The notes under the pieces were generated by a model, which did not search any database, had not been told where the DNA came from, and saw only the letters and a program-made list of their open reading frames with translations. Positions 17,111 through 26,176 of a DNA stretch of 64,000 bases are shown here, piece by piece. The stretch's first letter is position 1, and every line of letters starts with the position of its first letter. Position numbers and translations under genes: made by a program. Source of the DNA: DATAWK01 sp036267255 (lineage in GTDB: Bacteria > Acidobacteriota > Terriglobia > Terriglobales > Acidobacteriaceae); NCBI GenBank assembly GCA_036267255.1, contig DATAWK010000043.1, positions 62,001 to 126,000 on the forward strand, read 5' to 3'.

Positions 17111-17581
17111 ATGACGGAACTGAGCCATTACGATGCGGAGGGGCGGGCGCGGATGGTGGACGTGAGCGCGAAGCAAGCGACGCGGCGCGAGGCGACGGCG
17201 ACGGCGTTTGTGGCGCTGACGGCGGCGGTGCTGGCGGCGCTGCCGAAGAATCCCAAGGGCAACCCGCTGGAGGTGGCGCGGTTTGCGGGCATCCAGGCGG
17301 CGAAGCGGACCAGCGAGCTGATCCCGATGTGCCATCCGCTGCCGCTGCATTTTGTGGATGTGACGACCGAAGTGCTGCCCGATGGCGTGCGGCTGCGCGC
17401 GACGGCGGTGACGACGGCGACGACCGGCGTGGAGATGGAAGCGATGACGGCGGTGAGCGTGGCCGCGCTGACGATCTACGACATGTGCAAGGCGCTGGAC
17501 AAGGGAATCACGATCCGCGAGATTGCGCTGGAACACAAGACGGGCGGCAAGAGCGGGGAGTACCGGAGAGAGACGAAATAG
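17111..17581 (+). CDS. moaC: MoaC, cyclic pyranopterin monophosphate synthase
   Basis: 156 residues, the usual length. MoaC closes the pyranopterin ring in the first stage of molybdenum cofactor synthesis, acting with MoaA. The active-site block AAKRTSELIPMCHPLPL near residue 60 and the EMEAMTAVSVAALTIYDMCKA stretch are diagnostic, as is the GGKSGEY end. It stands alone, about 6 kb from moeA. The start ATG 17111 follows GGTGGG. Confidence 0.95.
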   Translation: MTELSHYDAEGRARMVDVSAKQATRREATATAFVALTAAVLAALPKNPKGNPLEVARFAGIQAAKRTSELIPMCHPLPLHFVDVTTEVLPDGVRLRATAVTTATTGVEMEAMTAVSVAALTIYDMCKALDKGITIREIALEHKTGGKSGEYRRETK

Positions 17582-17594
17582 CGCGGATGGCTTC

Positions 17595-17954
17595 TCATTC
17601 CGGCTGGAGGATTTGTGTGGATTCGCCTCCCTGAGGCCCCCAGAAGATCGCCCAGGTGGTGAGGTTGCCGGTGAAATCTACAAAACGATGCTGCGTCTCT
17701 GCCGGAACGAACAGAACATCCCCTTCACAAAACGTGTGAGGCGTGTCCGCGATCATGAGGGTACCCGAGCCTTTGATAACGATATAGAGCTCGTCCTGGG
17801 AATGTTTCGTTTGATAGTCGTGGCCCCGCGGTGTAAAAACGATAACCGACATCGTTCCGTGCTCCAACAGCGTTTTATCCCAAACGCCTTCAGGCCATGC
17901 GGGTGTTGCGGGAAGCGGTAAATGTGAGAGTGCCGTTTTTAGATTGATAACCAT
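17595..17954 (-). CDS. Small single-domain cupin protein
   Basis: 119 residues forming one cupin_2 barrel: motif 1 approximated by HSQDELYIVIKGSGTLMI and motif 2 by EGDVLFVPAETQHRFVDF, giving His/Glu/His metal ligands. Small cupins of this kind bind metals and act as enzymes, sensors or storage proteins. Nothing nearby points to a substrate. It ends 13 bases from the convergent moaC stop. Confidence 0.75.
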   Translation of the reverse strand: MVINLKTALSHLPLPATPAWPEGVWDKTLLEHGTMSVIVFTPRGHDYQTKHSQDELYIVIKGSGTLMIADTPHTFCEGDVLFVPAETQHRFVDFTGNLTTWAIFWGPQGGESTQILQPE

Positions 17955-18113
17955 GGTGTCTTTGCTCTCTCCCTAAGCAGATGCATCCGACATCAGACTA
18001 AATGCCTGGGTCGGTGCTGTGAAACGCGTATGGCGTCCCTGCACTGCCGGATCACGAGCTTTGTTGCCTGAGCATGGGGCGCACGCGCTATAGTCATAGC
18101 AACCTGATTGCCC

Positions 18114-19202
18114 ATGTATAGCCTGGAAGTGCAACATCACAATCTGATTCTCGGCGCCATCGTAGTGAGCGGCGTGATCCTGGCGGGATATGCGCTGCAT
18201 TTTTTGCTGTTTCGCTTTATCCTGCGGCGGGGAAATGCGGCGACGCCGGGAGAGCGGCATGTGCTGCGGCACTTTCGCGTGCCGGCGCGATGGCTGTTTT
18301 TGACGGCGTGCGCGCTGCTGGCGCTGCCCTATCTGCCGCTGCCGCAACAGGCGTACATCTTTCTGCACCACACCATCCAGCTATGTTTTATTGCGACCGG
18401 GGCATGGGTGGCGATTGCGTGCCTGGATGCGGTGGAAGATGTGCTGCTGCGCCGGTACGACATTACGCAGGAAGACAACCTGAGCGCGCGGCGGGTGCAT
18501 ACGCAGATGCGGGTGCTGCGGAGGGTCTGCATCATCTTTATCGTGGTGGTGACGCTGGGGTTGATGCTGTACAGCTTTGACAATCAACTGGCAAAGTATG
18601 GGGCGGGGCTGCTGGCTTCGGCAGGGATTGCCAGCCTGGTGCTGGCCACGGCGGCGAAGTCGAGCGCGTCGAACCTGCTGGCGGGATTGCAGATTGCGTT
18701 TACGGAGCCGATCCGGATTGACGACCAGGTGGAGGTCGAAGGCCAGAGCGGGCGCGTGGAGGAGATCACGTCGACCTATGTGGTGGTGCGGACGTGGGAC
18801 TTTCAGCGATTGATTGTGCCGCTGAATACCTTTATCGACAAGGCCTTCCAGAACTGGACACGCACGGGAACGGCGGTGGCGGGGAAGGTCTTCCTTTATA
18901 TGGACTACTCGGTGCCGGTGCGGGAGCTGCGGGAGGAATTTCTGCGCGTGCTGGCGGGGAGTCCGCTGTGGGATGGGCGGATGGGCGTGCTGCAGGTGAG
19001 CGACCTGACAGACCGCGCGATGGAGCTGCGCGGCGATGTGAGCGCGCGGAATACGAGCGACCTGTGGAACCTGCGCTGCCTGGTGCGGGAAGAGCTGATC
19101 GCGTTTGTGCAGGCGAAGTATCCGAATGGGCTGCCGACGCGACGCGTGCGGAATGAGAACGGCGACGGCACGATTGAAGAAGATTTGCCGGGCAAATTAT
19201 AA
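18114..19202 (+). CDS. MscS-family small-conductance mechanosensitive channel
   Basis: 362 residues from ATG 18114 (a TTG two codons upstream is possible). Four or five hydrophobic helices occupy about 12-175. The pore-lining, glycine/alanine-rich TM3 (AGLLASAGIASLVLATAAKSS) is followed by the MscS beta domain (IDDQVEVEGQSGRVEEITSTYVVVRTWDFQRLIVPLNTFI) and a C-terminal alpha/beta part. These channels release solutes on osmotic downshock. The gene has no obvious operon partner. Confidence 0.88.
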   Translation: MYSLEVQHHNLILGAIVVSGVILAGYALHFLLFRFILRRGNAATPGERHVLRHFRVPARWLFLTACALLALPYLPLPQQAYIFLHHTIQLCFIATGAWVAIACLDAVEDVLLRRYDITQEDNLSARRVHTQMRVLRRVCIIFIVVVTLGLMLYSFDNQLAKYGAGLLASAGIASLVLATAAKSSASNLLAGLQIAFTEPIRIDDQVEVEGQSGRVEEITSTYVVVRTWDFQRLIVPLNTFIDKAFQNWTRTGTAVAGKVFLYMDYSVPVRELREEFLRVLAGSPLWDGRMGVLQVSDLTDRAMELRGDVSARNTSDLWNLRCLVREELIAFVQAKYPNGLPTRRVRNENGDGTIEEDLPGKL

Positions 19203-19228
19203 AAACCCGGACAAGGTATAAAGCCGGG
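19200..19228 (-). terminator. Weak terminator after the SdpI-like gene
   Basis: On the minus strand CCCGG (19228-19224) pairs with CCGGG (19210-19206) and is followed by TTTTT. It begins about 30 bases past the stop of the SdpI-like gene. The five-pair stem with a 13-base loop makes it weak. Confidence 0.35.
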
Positions 19229-19258
19229 AAGCAAAGCACGCAGGCGAGATGCAATGCG

Positions 19259-19594
19259 TCAGCGCAGCTTTTTTTGTGCGGCGAGCATGCGCAGAACACG
19301 GAAGGTGGTGAGGGCGTTGGCGATGATGAGGCCACTGATCTGCACCAGAGGTGTTGCAATGTGCGCGGCGGGACCGCGATGCAATCCGGGCACGGCAAAC
19401 TCGATGGCAACGCAAATGACCATGGCGACGATGAGGGAGAGACCGGCGATGCGATTGGCGGGATACCAAAGTTTTGCGTCGGCGCGTGTTTTGGGATTGC
19501 GGAAACCGTAGAAGGCATTGGGTGCAACCCAGCCGAAGACGAGAGGCAGCGCGTAGAGAACGACGAGGACGGGAAGACAGAGAAGAACGAACAT
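19259..19594 (-). CDS. SdpI-like integral membrane protein
   Basis: About 111 residues from ATG 19594; an upstream GTG at 19636 would add 14 residues but lies in a hairpin. Three hydrophobic helices are visible. Between the first two is the signature NAFYGFRNPKTRADAKLWYPANRIAG, which matches the YGxRTP...W..AN..G motif of the SdpI family. In Bacillus, SdpI is the immunity protein for the SdpC toxin and a signalling partner of SdpR; most distant homologues have no known toxin. No sdpABC or sdpR homologue is nearby. Confidence 0.7.
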   Translation of the reverse strand: MFVLLCLPVLVVLYALPLVFGWVAPNAFYGFRNPKTRADAKLWYPANRIAGLSLIVAMVICVAIEFAVPGLHRGPAAHIATPLVQISGLIIANALTTFRVLRMLAAQKKLR

Positions 19595-19989
19595 TCCAGC
19601 GGGCAAAAAACACCTCAAAGCAAACGAAAAGGCCACCCGGCAACAGGGCGGCCTCTTCTTCTAGGGAGAATAGTTCCAACGGAGGCAAAGCCATCAGAAC
19701 TTTCTGGCGAAATCTTATGGGGAGCATCCGAGGGTGTCAAGGCAATTTCCAAACCAAAATAACTCTTTCACAATCAGTAATTTAAGAGGGAAAGCAGGGA
19801 GAAAACTGCGATCTGAGGTATTCGCCCTGTCTTCGCCTTTTAAATTTTGGCGGCTCGCCAATTCTCTCTTTTGGGAGAGGTTAGATGATGTTTGCACCAA
19901 TTATGGTTCAACGTGAAAGCACACGGAATGCGTTGATCTAAATTCAACGTTGCGCGCGTTCCGTGCGGCTCAAAAAAAAATCGTTCCGT
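19595..19989. other. Gene-free stretch with two imperfect inverted repeats
   Basis: No convincing gene was seen. At 19630-19654 AGGCCACCC/GGGCGGCCT can form a nine-pair hairpin with one mismatch followed by CTTCTTCT. At 19922-19965 CACGGAATGCG and CGCGTTCCGTG form an imperfect outer stem around a TTGA/TCAA inner pair. An A9 run lies at 19972-19980. The middle part is AT-richer than the flanks. Confidence 0.4.
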
Positions 19990-21165
19990 TCAGTCGCGCA
20001 GATTCAACGTGATGATCTCCGCCGTCTCATCCATGGCAGAGGCGGGCTTGCCCTGCATCCTGCGGATGAGCGCGCGGCCACCGCCGAAGAAAAATCCGAT
20101 GATGATGGACGTTCCGCCGAGGATGCCAACCAGAGTGAAGATGCCGACGATGAGACGCCCAAGTTTGGATGCATCGCTGATGTATCCCTTCGGGTTGTTC
20201 CAGGTTACATCGGCTTCATAGTGGAGATGGTTGAGCAGGTTCTGCGCTTCGGCGGCGGTGAAGTCGCCGGAGGTGACGGCGACGATGGGCCCGGAGCGCC
20301 GGACCTGCAGCGACTGCGGATTGCTGCTGACCAATGCCTGCGACCAGGAACTCTGCGGCGTGTTGCCCGCCTTGAGATAGCTTTGCGCGGCGTGTTCGCG
20401 ATCGATGGAAATCTGCGGCGTGGGGTATTCCATCAGCGTGAGCATTCCGGTACCGTCGGCGGCAGTGTATTGCGCCGTGACGACCTCCGCGCCGCGATTG
20501 AAGTCGACCAGCGAGGATGGCAGCACGCCTCCGCCGAGAGTGTAGGTCTGCGTGCCCAACGCGTACCGCACCGATTGCAGATTGAGACCCTGCGGCGGTA
20601 AATAGCCCTGAATGGTGGGCAGAATGGAGGCGCTGCCTGCGGGTTTGGGCAACTGCTGGGCGAGATCGCGCAGCTCGGATGCAGACATGGCAGTCAGGTG
20701 ATCGAAGGTGGCATCGACGAGGAGGTTGCCCGTCCAGAAAAGCACGCGGGTCCCGTCAAAGGCAGCGCCCGCGCCGATGGTTTCCGGCAGCATGTTGGGG
20801 CGGCGATAGTAGGTGAAGGCACTGAAGGTTCCGCTGGCATCGCCAAACTGCATGACCTTGACGCTGAGCTTGCCGTCGTCGCGGGTGTAGCCGGCGGATT
20901 CAAAACGCTGGAAGCCGCACTCCTGCAGCACGGCGGCGTTGACGGCATCGGCGGCGGCAGGGCTGGCGCTGCTGGTGGGAGCGCCGGTTTGCTGCCACGC
21001 GGAAAACGATGTGGGCAAGAGCGGAGGCGCGGGCGGTGTTTTGGCTTTCGCTTTGGTGCGCGCTCCGACGGGAGCCACGACAAGCACGAGGCAGGCCACG
21101 AGAAGGACGATACGCGTCCGAGAGGAGCTGGAAATGGGGGGAACGGAATGAGATGACGGCGCCAT
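19990..21165 (-). CDS. Membrane-anchored DUF6599-like protein
   Basis: 391 residues. A signal or anchor helix sits at about 19-35 (IVLLVACLVLVVAPVGA), a proline/alanine linker follows, and a second hydrophobic helix near the end (LIVGIFTLVGILGGTSIIIGFFFGGG) anchors the C-terminus with a short cytoplasmic tail. The body has the pattern DAVNAAVLQECGFQRFESAGYTRDDGKLSVKV...FSAFTYYRRP, which I associate with the DUF6599 family of acidobacteria. The function is unknown. Two repeats of a similar domain seem likely (residues about 50-180 and 190-310). It is a single-gene unit, as the gene upstream on the same strand is 83 bases away. Confidence 0.65.
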   Translation of the reverse strand: MAPSSHSVPPISSSSRTRIVLLVACLVLVVAPVGARTKAKAKTPPAPPLLPTSFSAWQQTGAPTSSASPAAADAVNAAVLQECGFQRFESAGYTRDDGKLSVKVMQFGDASGTFSAFTYYRRPNMLPETIGAGAAFDGTRVLFWTGNLLVDATFDHLTAMSASELRDLAQQLPKPAGSASILPTIQGYLPPQGLNLQSVRYALGTQTYTLGGGVLPSSLVDFNRGAEVVTAQYTAADGTGMLTLMEYPTPQISIDREHAAQSYLKAGNTPQSSWSQALVSSNPQSLQVRRSGPIVAVTSGDFTAAEAQNLLNHLHYEADVTWNNPKGYISDASKLGRLIVGIFTLVGILGGTSIIIGFFFGGGRALIRRMQGKPASAMDETAEIITLNLRD

Positions 21166-21247
21166 GCGACTGGCCTCAGATTACCACTCCTGCGGGATGA
21201 GGGATGGAAACGGAGTGAGGGATTTTGATGCGGTGGTGGTGTCGGTT

Positions 21248-22162
21248 TTAGGATGCGCTGTTGGGTTCAACGTCTTCTACATTCCTTGTTGCAGTAAGAG
21301 CGAGCGCAATGAACAGCAGCACGTAAGGAAAAGCAACTATTAGCGAAGCGACACCTTCCATCGTTAGAAGCCCGATCCCACGACTGAAGAGTGATGTGCT
21401 CGAAAACGACATTTCGCTCACTTGGGCAAAGTATCCGATCGTTGTTGACGCCAAGACTATGAGAATGGCGAACGTCCGTCCCGACTTAATGGATTGAGCC
21501 GTGATAGACGGAGATTGCGGATTACGCAGTAGCCGTATGCCTGCGGGAGTCATGTTGTAGGCTATCCAAACGGAAATGAGGAAAAATGAACTGAAGATGA
21601 CGGGCTGCTCTGTCAAGAACTTAGCTGGATGGACGCTTTGGATTAGAGAAGTTGCCGAAACTAAAAAGACAGCCGCAATCGCGTATAACCCCAGGAGCTT
21701 GAGAGAGAAAAACGAGATACTGCGGAAGCAGGATCTGAGTGATGTTAGAGCAAATGACAAATCTGACTGCTGACGTTGAAGAAACTGGTGCACAAGAGAT
21801 GCCGTAACAACGAACGCAGCCGTATAAAGGCAGATACACAGGAAATATGTGCCCCAGACAAATGGTCCGGCGAGCAAGGCAGCTTTCATGATAAATACAG
21901 CTATGTTGTTTGATGACGCTGGGCTGTTACTCAATACAGAGTGATGGTTTTGCAAGAACCACAGAACAATTTGTCTAGTAAAGAACTTCTGAAGTCGTGT
22001 TAGGCAGAAAGCTGCTATGTCAGCACACAGGACCGGCAACCAAAGTATGGGCTCACTCCAAAAAAGCGTTATTGTTTTACGCCAGAGTTCCTGCATCAGT
22101 AATCCATAGTTAAGGAATATTAGACTGTCGTGCCATAGACTAGCAGGCGCCACAAAAGACAT
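21248..22162 (-). CDS. Multi-span membrane protein, unknown
   Basis: About 304 residues and six hydrophobic stretches (around 25-50, 85-115, 145-170, 185-205, 225-245, 280-300). I recognise no family. The pattern of long amphipathic N-terminal helix then paired helices resembles DUF4013-like or YIP1-like proteins but no motif supports either. An ATG further in (22096) is a possible alternative start. The gene is clearly more AT-rich than its surroundings, which may point to transfer. Its 5' end nearly touches the divergent neighbour at 22188. Confidence 0.6.
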   Translation of the reverse strand: MSFVAPASLWHDSLIFLNYGLLMQELWRKTITLFWSEPILWLPVLCADIAAFCLTRLQKFFTRQIVLWFLQNHHSVLSNSPASSNNIAVFIMKAALLAGPFVWGTYFLCICLYTAAFVVTASLVHQFLQRQQSDLSFALTSLRSCFRSISFFSLKLLGLYAIAAVFLVSATSLIQSVHPAKFLTEQPVIFSSFFLISVWIAYNMTPAGIRLLRNPQSPSITAQSIKSGRTFAILIVLASTTIGYFAQVSEMSFSSTSLFSRGIGLLTMEGVASLIVAFPYVLLFIALALTATRNVEDVEPNSAS

Positions 22163-22187
22163 CACTCTATTTCAAGGGGGCGTACCA

Positions 22188-22625
22188 ATGCGCGGAACGG
22201 CATGGAAGCTGGGGATGGTTGGGTTGCTGGCGGCTGTGGGAGCGATGGCCCAGACGGCGGAGCGACCGGAGCCGAAACTTTCGGCGGCGGAGACGGCGAT
22301 CGTGAATCGGCAGATTGAGACGCTGAAGGACCCCGGGGAACAGCGCATGGCGCAGGGCTGGAGCAATGCCAAGAAAATGGCGGAGATGATCTGCCGGCCT
22401 GCGGCGCTGCATGTTCTGAAAAAGCAGGATGCCGACGTGGACAAAGTGTTCCTTGGAATGGACGGCGCGGAGAGCCTGACGCTGGAGAGCGATCAACGAT
22501 TGACCGGCAGCGGGGAGTTTCGCACACCGCAGGGCTGGAAGGACTTTTCCTTTACCTGTGAAGTGAATGCGGAGACGGGGAAGGTGACGAATTTTCAGCA
22601 CTCGCTGGTTCCGGCGCACGAGTAA
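22188..22625 (+). CDS. Small secreted DUF930-like protein
   Basis: 145 residues with a signal peptide (MRGTAWKLGMVGLLAAVGAMA). The mature part has a cysteine in MICRPAALHVL and a second in FSFTCEVNAETGKVTNF, with SGSGEF-like strand between. The order Cys-helix-strand-FTC resembles DUF930, a family of small exported proteins of unknown role, and the two cysteines could form a disulfide. The start is supported by AAGGGGG eight bases ahead. An 81-base gap separates it from the tryptophan dioxygenase gene, so it may not be part of that operon. Confidence 0.6.
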   Translation: MRGTAWKLGMVGLLAAVGAMAQTAERPEPKLSAAETAIVNRQIETLKDPGEQRMAQGWSNAKKMAEMICRPAALHVLKKQDADVDKVFLGMDGAESLTLESDQRLTGSGEFRTPQGWKDFSFTCEVNAETGKVTNFQHSLVPAHE

Positions 22626-22706
22626 AGCGCGCAACGACAAGAGCAACTGCGAGCGGGTATGGAGGCGCGGGCCGAAGCGGGCCGACGAAAGGTACACTGA
22701 GCGCAT

Positions 22707-23552
22707 ATGAGCCAACGCGACCTGGAACCCGGCATCGTAACCGACTTTGCGGACCGATTGAGCTATGCGAAATATTTGTGCCTGGAGGGATTGCTGGCGC
22801 AACAACAGCCGCTGTCCAAGCCGGTGCACCACGATGAAATGCTGTTCATTATTCAGCATCAGGTGTCGGAGTTGTGGATCAAGCTGCTGATTCACGAAAT
22901 CCGCGCCGCGATGGCGCATGTGCGCGCGGACCAGCTGGACCCGTGCTTCAAGATTCTGTCGAGGGTGAAGCTGATCCAGATGCAACTGTTCGACCAGTGG
23001 GCGGTGCTGGAGACGCTGACGCCGTCGGAGTATATGGAGTTTCGCTCGGTGCTGGGGAATTCTTCCGGGTTCCAGTCGCACCAGTACCGCACGCTGGAGC
23101 TGCTGCTGGGAAATAAAAATCGCGCCGCGCTGCGGGTGTTTGCGCATGATCCAACCATCCATGACGAGCTGACCAAGGTGCTGGAAGCGCCGAGCCTCTA
23201 CGATGAGTTTCTGCTGCATTTGAAACGGCGCGGGCTGGCTGTTCCTGAAGCGTGCGTGCAGCGGGACTGGGCGTTGCCGCACGAGGAAAGTGCCGCGCTG
23301 GTCGAGGTGTTTCGTGGAATCTATCAAGACCCGCGCCAATATTGGGATGCGTATGAGATGTGCGAAAAGCTGGTGGACGTGGAGGAGTATTTTCAGCTCT
23401 GGCGCTTTCGGCACATGAAGACGGTGGAGAGGATTATCGGATTTCGTCCGGGCACGGGTGGGTCGTCGGGCGTGGGATTTTTGAGGAAGGCGCTGGAGCT
23501 GACGTTCTTTCCGGAGCTGTTCTCGGTGCGCACGGGGTTGCGCCAGAAATGA
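22707..23552 (+). CDS. kynA: Tryptophan 2,3-dioxygenase
   Basis: 281 residues, close to the bacterial norm. It opens the indole ring of L-tryptophan with O2 to give N-formylkynurenine, using heme b. Active-site marks include H51 in MLFIIQHQVSELW (general acid/base position) and the late RFRHMKTVERIIG with the probable heme ligand His, followed by the GTGGSSG loop. The stop overlaps the next start by four bases (ATGA). It leads a five-gene co-directional cluster. No kynurenine formamidase gene is present, so deformylation must come from elsewhere or be spontaneous. Confidence 0.95.
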   Translation: MSQRDLEPGIVTDFADRLSYAKYLCLEGLLAQQQPLSKPVHHDEMLFIIQHQVSELWIKLLIHEIRAAMAHVRADQLDPCFKILSRVKLIQMQLFDQWAVLETLTPSEYMEFRSVLGNSSGFQSHQYRTLELLLGNKNRAALRVFAHDPTIHDELTKVLEAPSLYDEFLLHLKRRGLAVPEACVQRDWALPHEESAALVEVFRGIYQDPRQYWDAYEMCEKLVDVEEYFQLWRFRHMKTVERIIGFRPGTGGSSGVGFLRKALELTFFPELFSVRTGLRQK

Positions 23553-24766
23553 CCGACGCACTGAGCGAGTCGATTGGCGCGCTGGGGCCGGGAGCTTTGA
23601 CGGAAGCGTCGGTGCAGCGCCATATTTTTCCGCTTTTCGCCGGCGTGCTGGCGAATGAGTTTATCTATCTTGCCAATCATTCGCTGGGACGGCCGCTGGA
23701 TCAGACAGCGGAGGACCTGCGTGAGGCGTTCACACTGTGGCAGAAAAAGCTGGGCGATGCGTGGGAGGCATGGCTGCCGGCACAGGAGAGCCATCGCGCA
23801 CGGATTGCGACGCTGATTGGAGCGCAACGCGCAGACTGCATTGTGCCGAAGACGTCCGCGGGACAGGGACTGCGGACGGTGCTGAATGCGTTGCCGGGAA
23901 AACCGAAGGTGCTGACGACGCGCGGCGAATTCGACTCTGTGGATTTTATTTTGAAGCAATATGCCGCGGTGGGCAGAATTGATCTGACGTTTGTGGAGCT
24001 GGAAGAAGACGGGCGCTTCGATGTAGAACGCCTGATGGATGCGGTGCGCGGAGGACAAGGCGGCGTCGATCTGGTGGTGGTGTCGCAGGTGATGTTCATG
24101 ACGGGGCAGATTGTTCCTGGACTCGACGAGCTGGCCACGGTGTGCCATGCAGCCGGAGCGCGTTTGCTGGTGGATGCGTTTCACGCGGTGGGGGTGATTC
24201 CCGTCGATGTGACGGCGATGGGCGCGGATTGCATGATCGGAGGGTCGTATAAATATCTGCGCGGCGGGCCGGGTGCGTGCTTTCTGTATCTTTCGCCGGA
24301 GATGCTGGCGAGCGGGCTGATGGCTCCGCTGGACATTGGGTGGTTTGCGAAGGAGAATCCATTTCTGTTTGCGCGTCCGGAGCCGCCGCGATTTGCCGCG
24401 GGAGGAGATGCGTTTCTGGAATCGACGCCGTCGGTGTTCAGCTATTACCAGGCACGCGCGGGACAACGATTTGTGCTGGCGGTGGGCGTGGATCGGCTGC
24501 GCGCGTACGGCCTGGATCGCCTGAGAAGGCTGAAGCAATGCCTGGAAGACGTGGGCGTTGCGGTCGAAGGTGCGGATGAGGATCATGGGGCGTTTTTGAC
24601 GTTGCAACATAAAGATGCAATGCAACTGGCGCAGATACTGGCGGAAAAAGGCGTGCATACGGATGCGCGGTCGCGATGGCTGCGGTTGTGTCCGGATTGT
24701 CTGACGCTGGAAGAAGAGATGCATCGCGCGGCGGAGGCCGTGGCGTCAGTGCTGCAGAAGCATTGA
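23549..24766 (+). CDS. Kynureninase-like PLP enzyme (aminotransferase class V fold)
   Basis: 405 residues from the ATG at 23549 that overlaps the kynA stop. It is a fold-type I PLP enzyme: the PLP-binding Asp is D209 (LLVDAFHAVG) and the Schiff-base Lys is K235 (GGSYKYLRGGPG). The position directly after tryptophan dioxygenase and the N-terminal YLANHSLGRPL segment favour kynureninase, which splits kynurenine into anthranilate and alanine. Closely related cysteine desulfurase or sulfinate-lyase activities cannot be excluded from sequence. Upstream in-frame codons to 23360 overlap kynA and are not used. Confidence 0.85.
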   Translation: MTDALSESIGALGPGALTEASVQRHIFPLFAGVLANEFIYLANHSLGRPLDQTAEDLREAFTLWQKKLGDAWEAWLPAQESHRARIATLIGAQRADCIVPKTSAGQGLRTVLNALPGKPKVLTTRGEFDSVDFILKQYAAVGRIDLTFVELEEDGRFDVERLMDAVRGGQGGVDLVVVSQVMFMTGQIVPGLDELATVCHAAGARLLVDAFHAVGVIPVDVTAMGADCMIGGSYKYLRGGPGACFLYLSPEMLASGLMAPLDIGWFAKENPFLFARPEPPRFAAGGDAFLESTPSVFSYYQARAGQRFVLAVGVDRLRAYGLDRLRRLKQCLEDVGVAVEGADEDHGAFLTLQHKDAMQLAQILAEKGVHTDARSRWLRLCPDCLTLEEEMHRAAEAVASVLQKH

Positions 24767-24856
24767 GTTTTCACGATAGAAATATGAGAAACGGCAGCGG
24801 AGCGATACGACGGAAACTGCCGCTGCAGAAGTGCCATACTAAGGTTGAGGTTGACA

Positions 24857-26176
24857 GTGGACCACTACGTAGAGCGAGTCGTTGATCTGACGGAGCCGGA
24901 AGCAAACCAGATTTACAACCTGACGGTGGACGAGGCCCGGAAGATTTTGCTGGAGCGCCCGGCGGAGGCGATGCGAGAGATTCAGGGTTCCTTTGCACTG
25001 CTGGCGAAGGCGGGCAAGACGGTGAAGATGGTGCGTTCGCTGGATCGGCCCATGCGATATTTTCTGGCCAAGCGACAGGAGGGGCCAGCGCTGGTGGTGG
25101 CGCCGCGCATCGACGCGATCTTTGAATGGTTGAAGTCGGAGGGACTGGAGGGACAGTTTCATCCCAGCTATACGCGCATGGTTCCGGCGCATTATGTGGT
25201 GGAACTGCAACTGATCGGATGTCCCGATCCCGATCCCGTGTACACGCGCTTTTTTACGCCGACTTCGGGAACGCTGCCGCAGGACCTGGATGCGATTGGC
25301 AGCGCGTACATTGCCGCACTGGCCGAAGAGATTGCGCAATGGTTGAAGACCGTACCGGCGCAGGAGCCGATTGGCGTGTGCTTTTCCGGCGGCATCGACA
25401 GCGGCAGCGTGTTTTTGACGACGTACCATGTGATGCGCAGGCTGGGCATGAGTCCGAGCCGGTTGAAGGCGTTCGTGCTGAATCTTGGCGATGGGCCGGA
25501 CCTGCAACAGGCACGGACTTTTCTGGAGCGCGTGGGACTGTCGCTGTTTCTGGAAGCGATCGAGGCGGATGCTTCCGCGCTGGACGTGAGCGACACGATC
25601 CGCATTACGGAGGATTACAAGCCGCTCGATATCGAGTCGGCAACGATGGCGATTGCGTTATGCCAGGGCATTCGCGAGCGTTATCCTGCGTGGCGGTATT
25701 TGATGGATGGCGATGGCGGCGACGAAAATCTGAAGGACTATCCGATTGAAGAAAATCCGGAGCTGACGATTCGCAGCGTGATCCACAACCAGATGCTGTA
25801 CCAGGAGGGTTGGGGCGTGGGCAAGATCAAACATTCGCTGACGTACAGCGGAGGGTTGAGCCGGTCGTACACGCGCACGTATGCTCCGGCGCATCGTTAT
25901 GGATTTCATGGATTCAGTCCGTATACGAAACCGAATGTGATTGCCGTAGCGGAGGCGATTCCTTTTATCGACCTGACGCAATACGATGTGAGCCGGTTGT
26001 ATGAACTGAAGGGCGAGATTGTCGCGCGCGGCGTTGCCGCCGTGACCGGATTGCCGATGCCGGTGTTTCCGAAGCGCCGCTTTCAACATGGCGCGCTGGC
26101 CGAGACGACGCTGCATTTGCGGTTGCCCTATCGTGAGGCCGAATACCGGAAGCAGTTCCTGTCGCTGTACCAGTGA
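24857..26176 (+). CDS. Asparagine-synthetase-like ATP-dependent ligase lacking the N-terminal Cys
   Basis: 439 residues from GTG 24857, which has GAGG six bases ahead. The C-terminal half is an AMP-forming PP-loop synthetase: CFSGGIDSG at about 175-183 and DGDGGDEN later. The N-terminal 130 residues resemble the second half of a class II glutaminase (GSFALLAK...DRPMRYF...VVAPRIDAIFEW), but the protein begins VDHYVERV, so the catalytic Cys2 is missing. It likely adenylates a carboxylate for attack by an amine, as in beta-lactam synthetase or related natural-product ligases. Its GTGA overlap with the next gene ties it to the radical SAM enzyme. The 90 bases before it contain a CGGCAG/CTGCCG hairpin. 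Confidence 0.8.
   Translation: MDHYVERVVDLTEPEANQIYNLTVDEARKILLERPAEAMREIQGSFALLAKAGKTVKMVRSLDRPMRYFLAKRQEGPALVVAPRIDAIFEWLKSEGLEGQFHPSYTRMVPAHYVVELQLIGCPDPDPVYTRFFTPTSGTLPQDLDAIGSAYIAALAEEIAQWLKTVPAQEPIGVCFSGGIDSGSVFLTTYHVMRRLGMSPSRLKAFVLNLGDGPDLQQARTFLERVGLSLFLEAIEADASALDVSDTIRITEDYKPLDIESATMAIALCQGIRERYPAWRYLMDGDGGDENLKDYPIEENPELTIRSVIHNQMLYQEGWGVGKIKHSLTYSGGLSRSYTRTYAPAHRYGFHGFSPYTKPNVIAVAEAIPFIDLTQYDVSRLYELKGEIVARGVAAVTGLPMPVFPKRRFQHGALAETTLHLRLPYREAEYRKQFLSLYQ

Noticed and set aside
22167..23561. A 464-residue minus-strand frame opposite kynA.
   Set aside because: Arg/His-rich shadow with no domain; kynA on the plus strand is certain.
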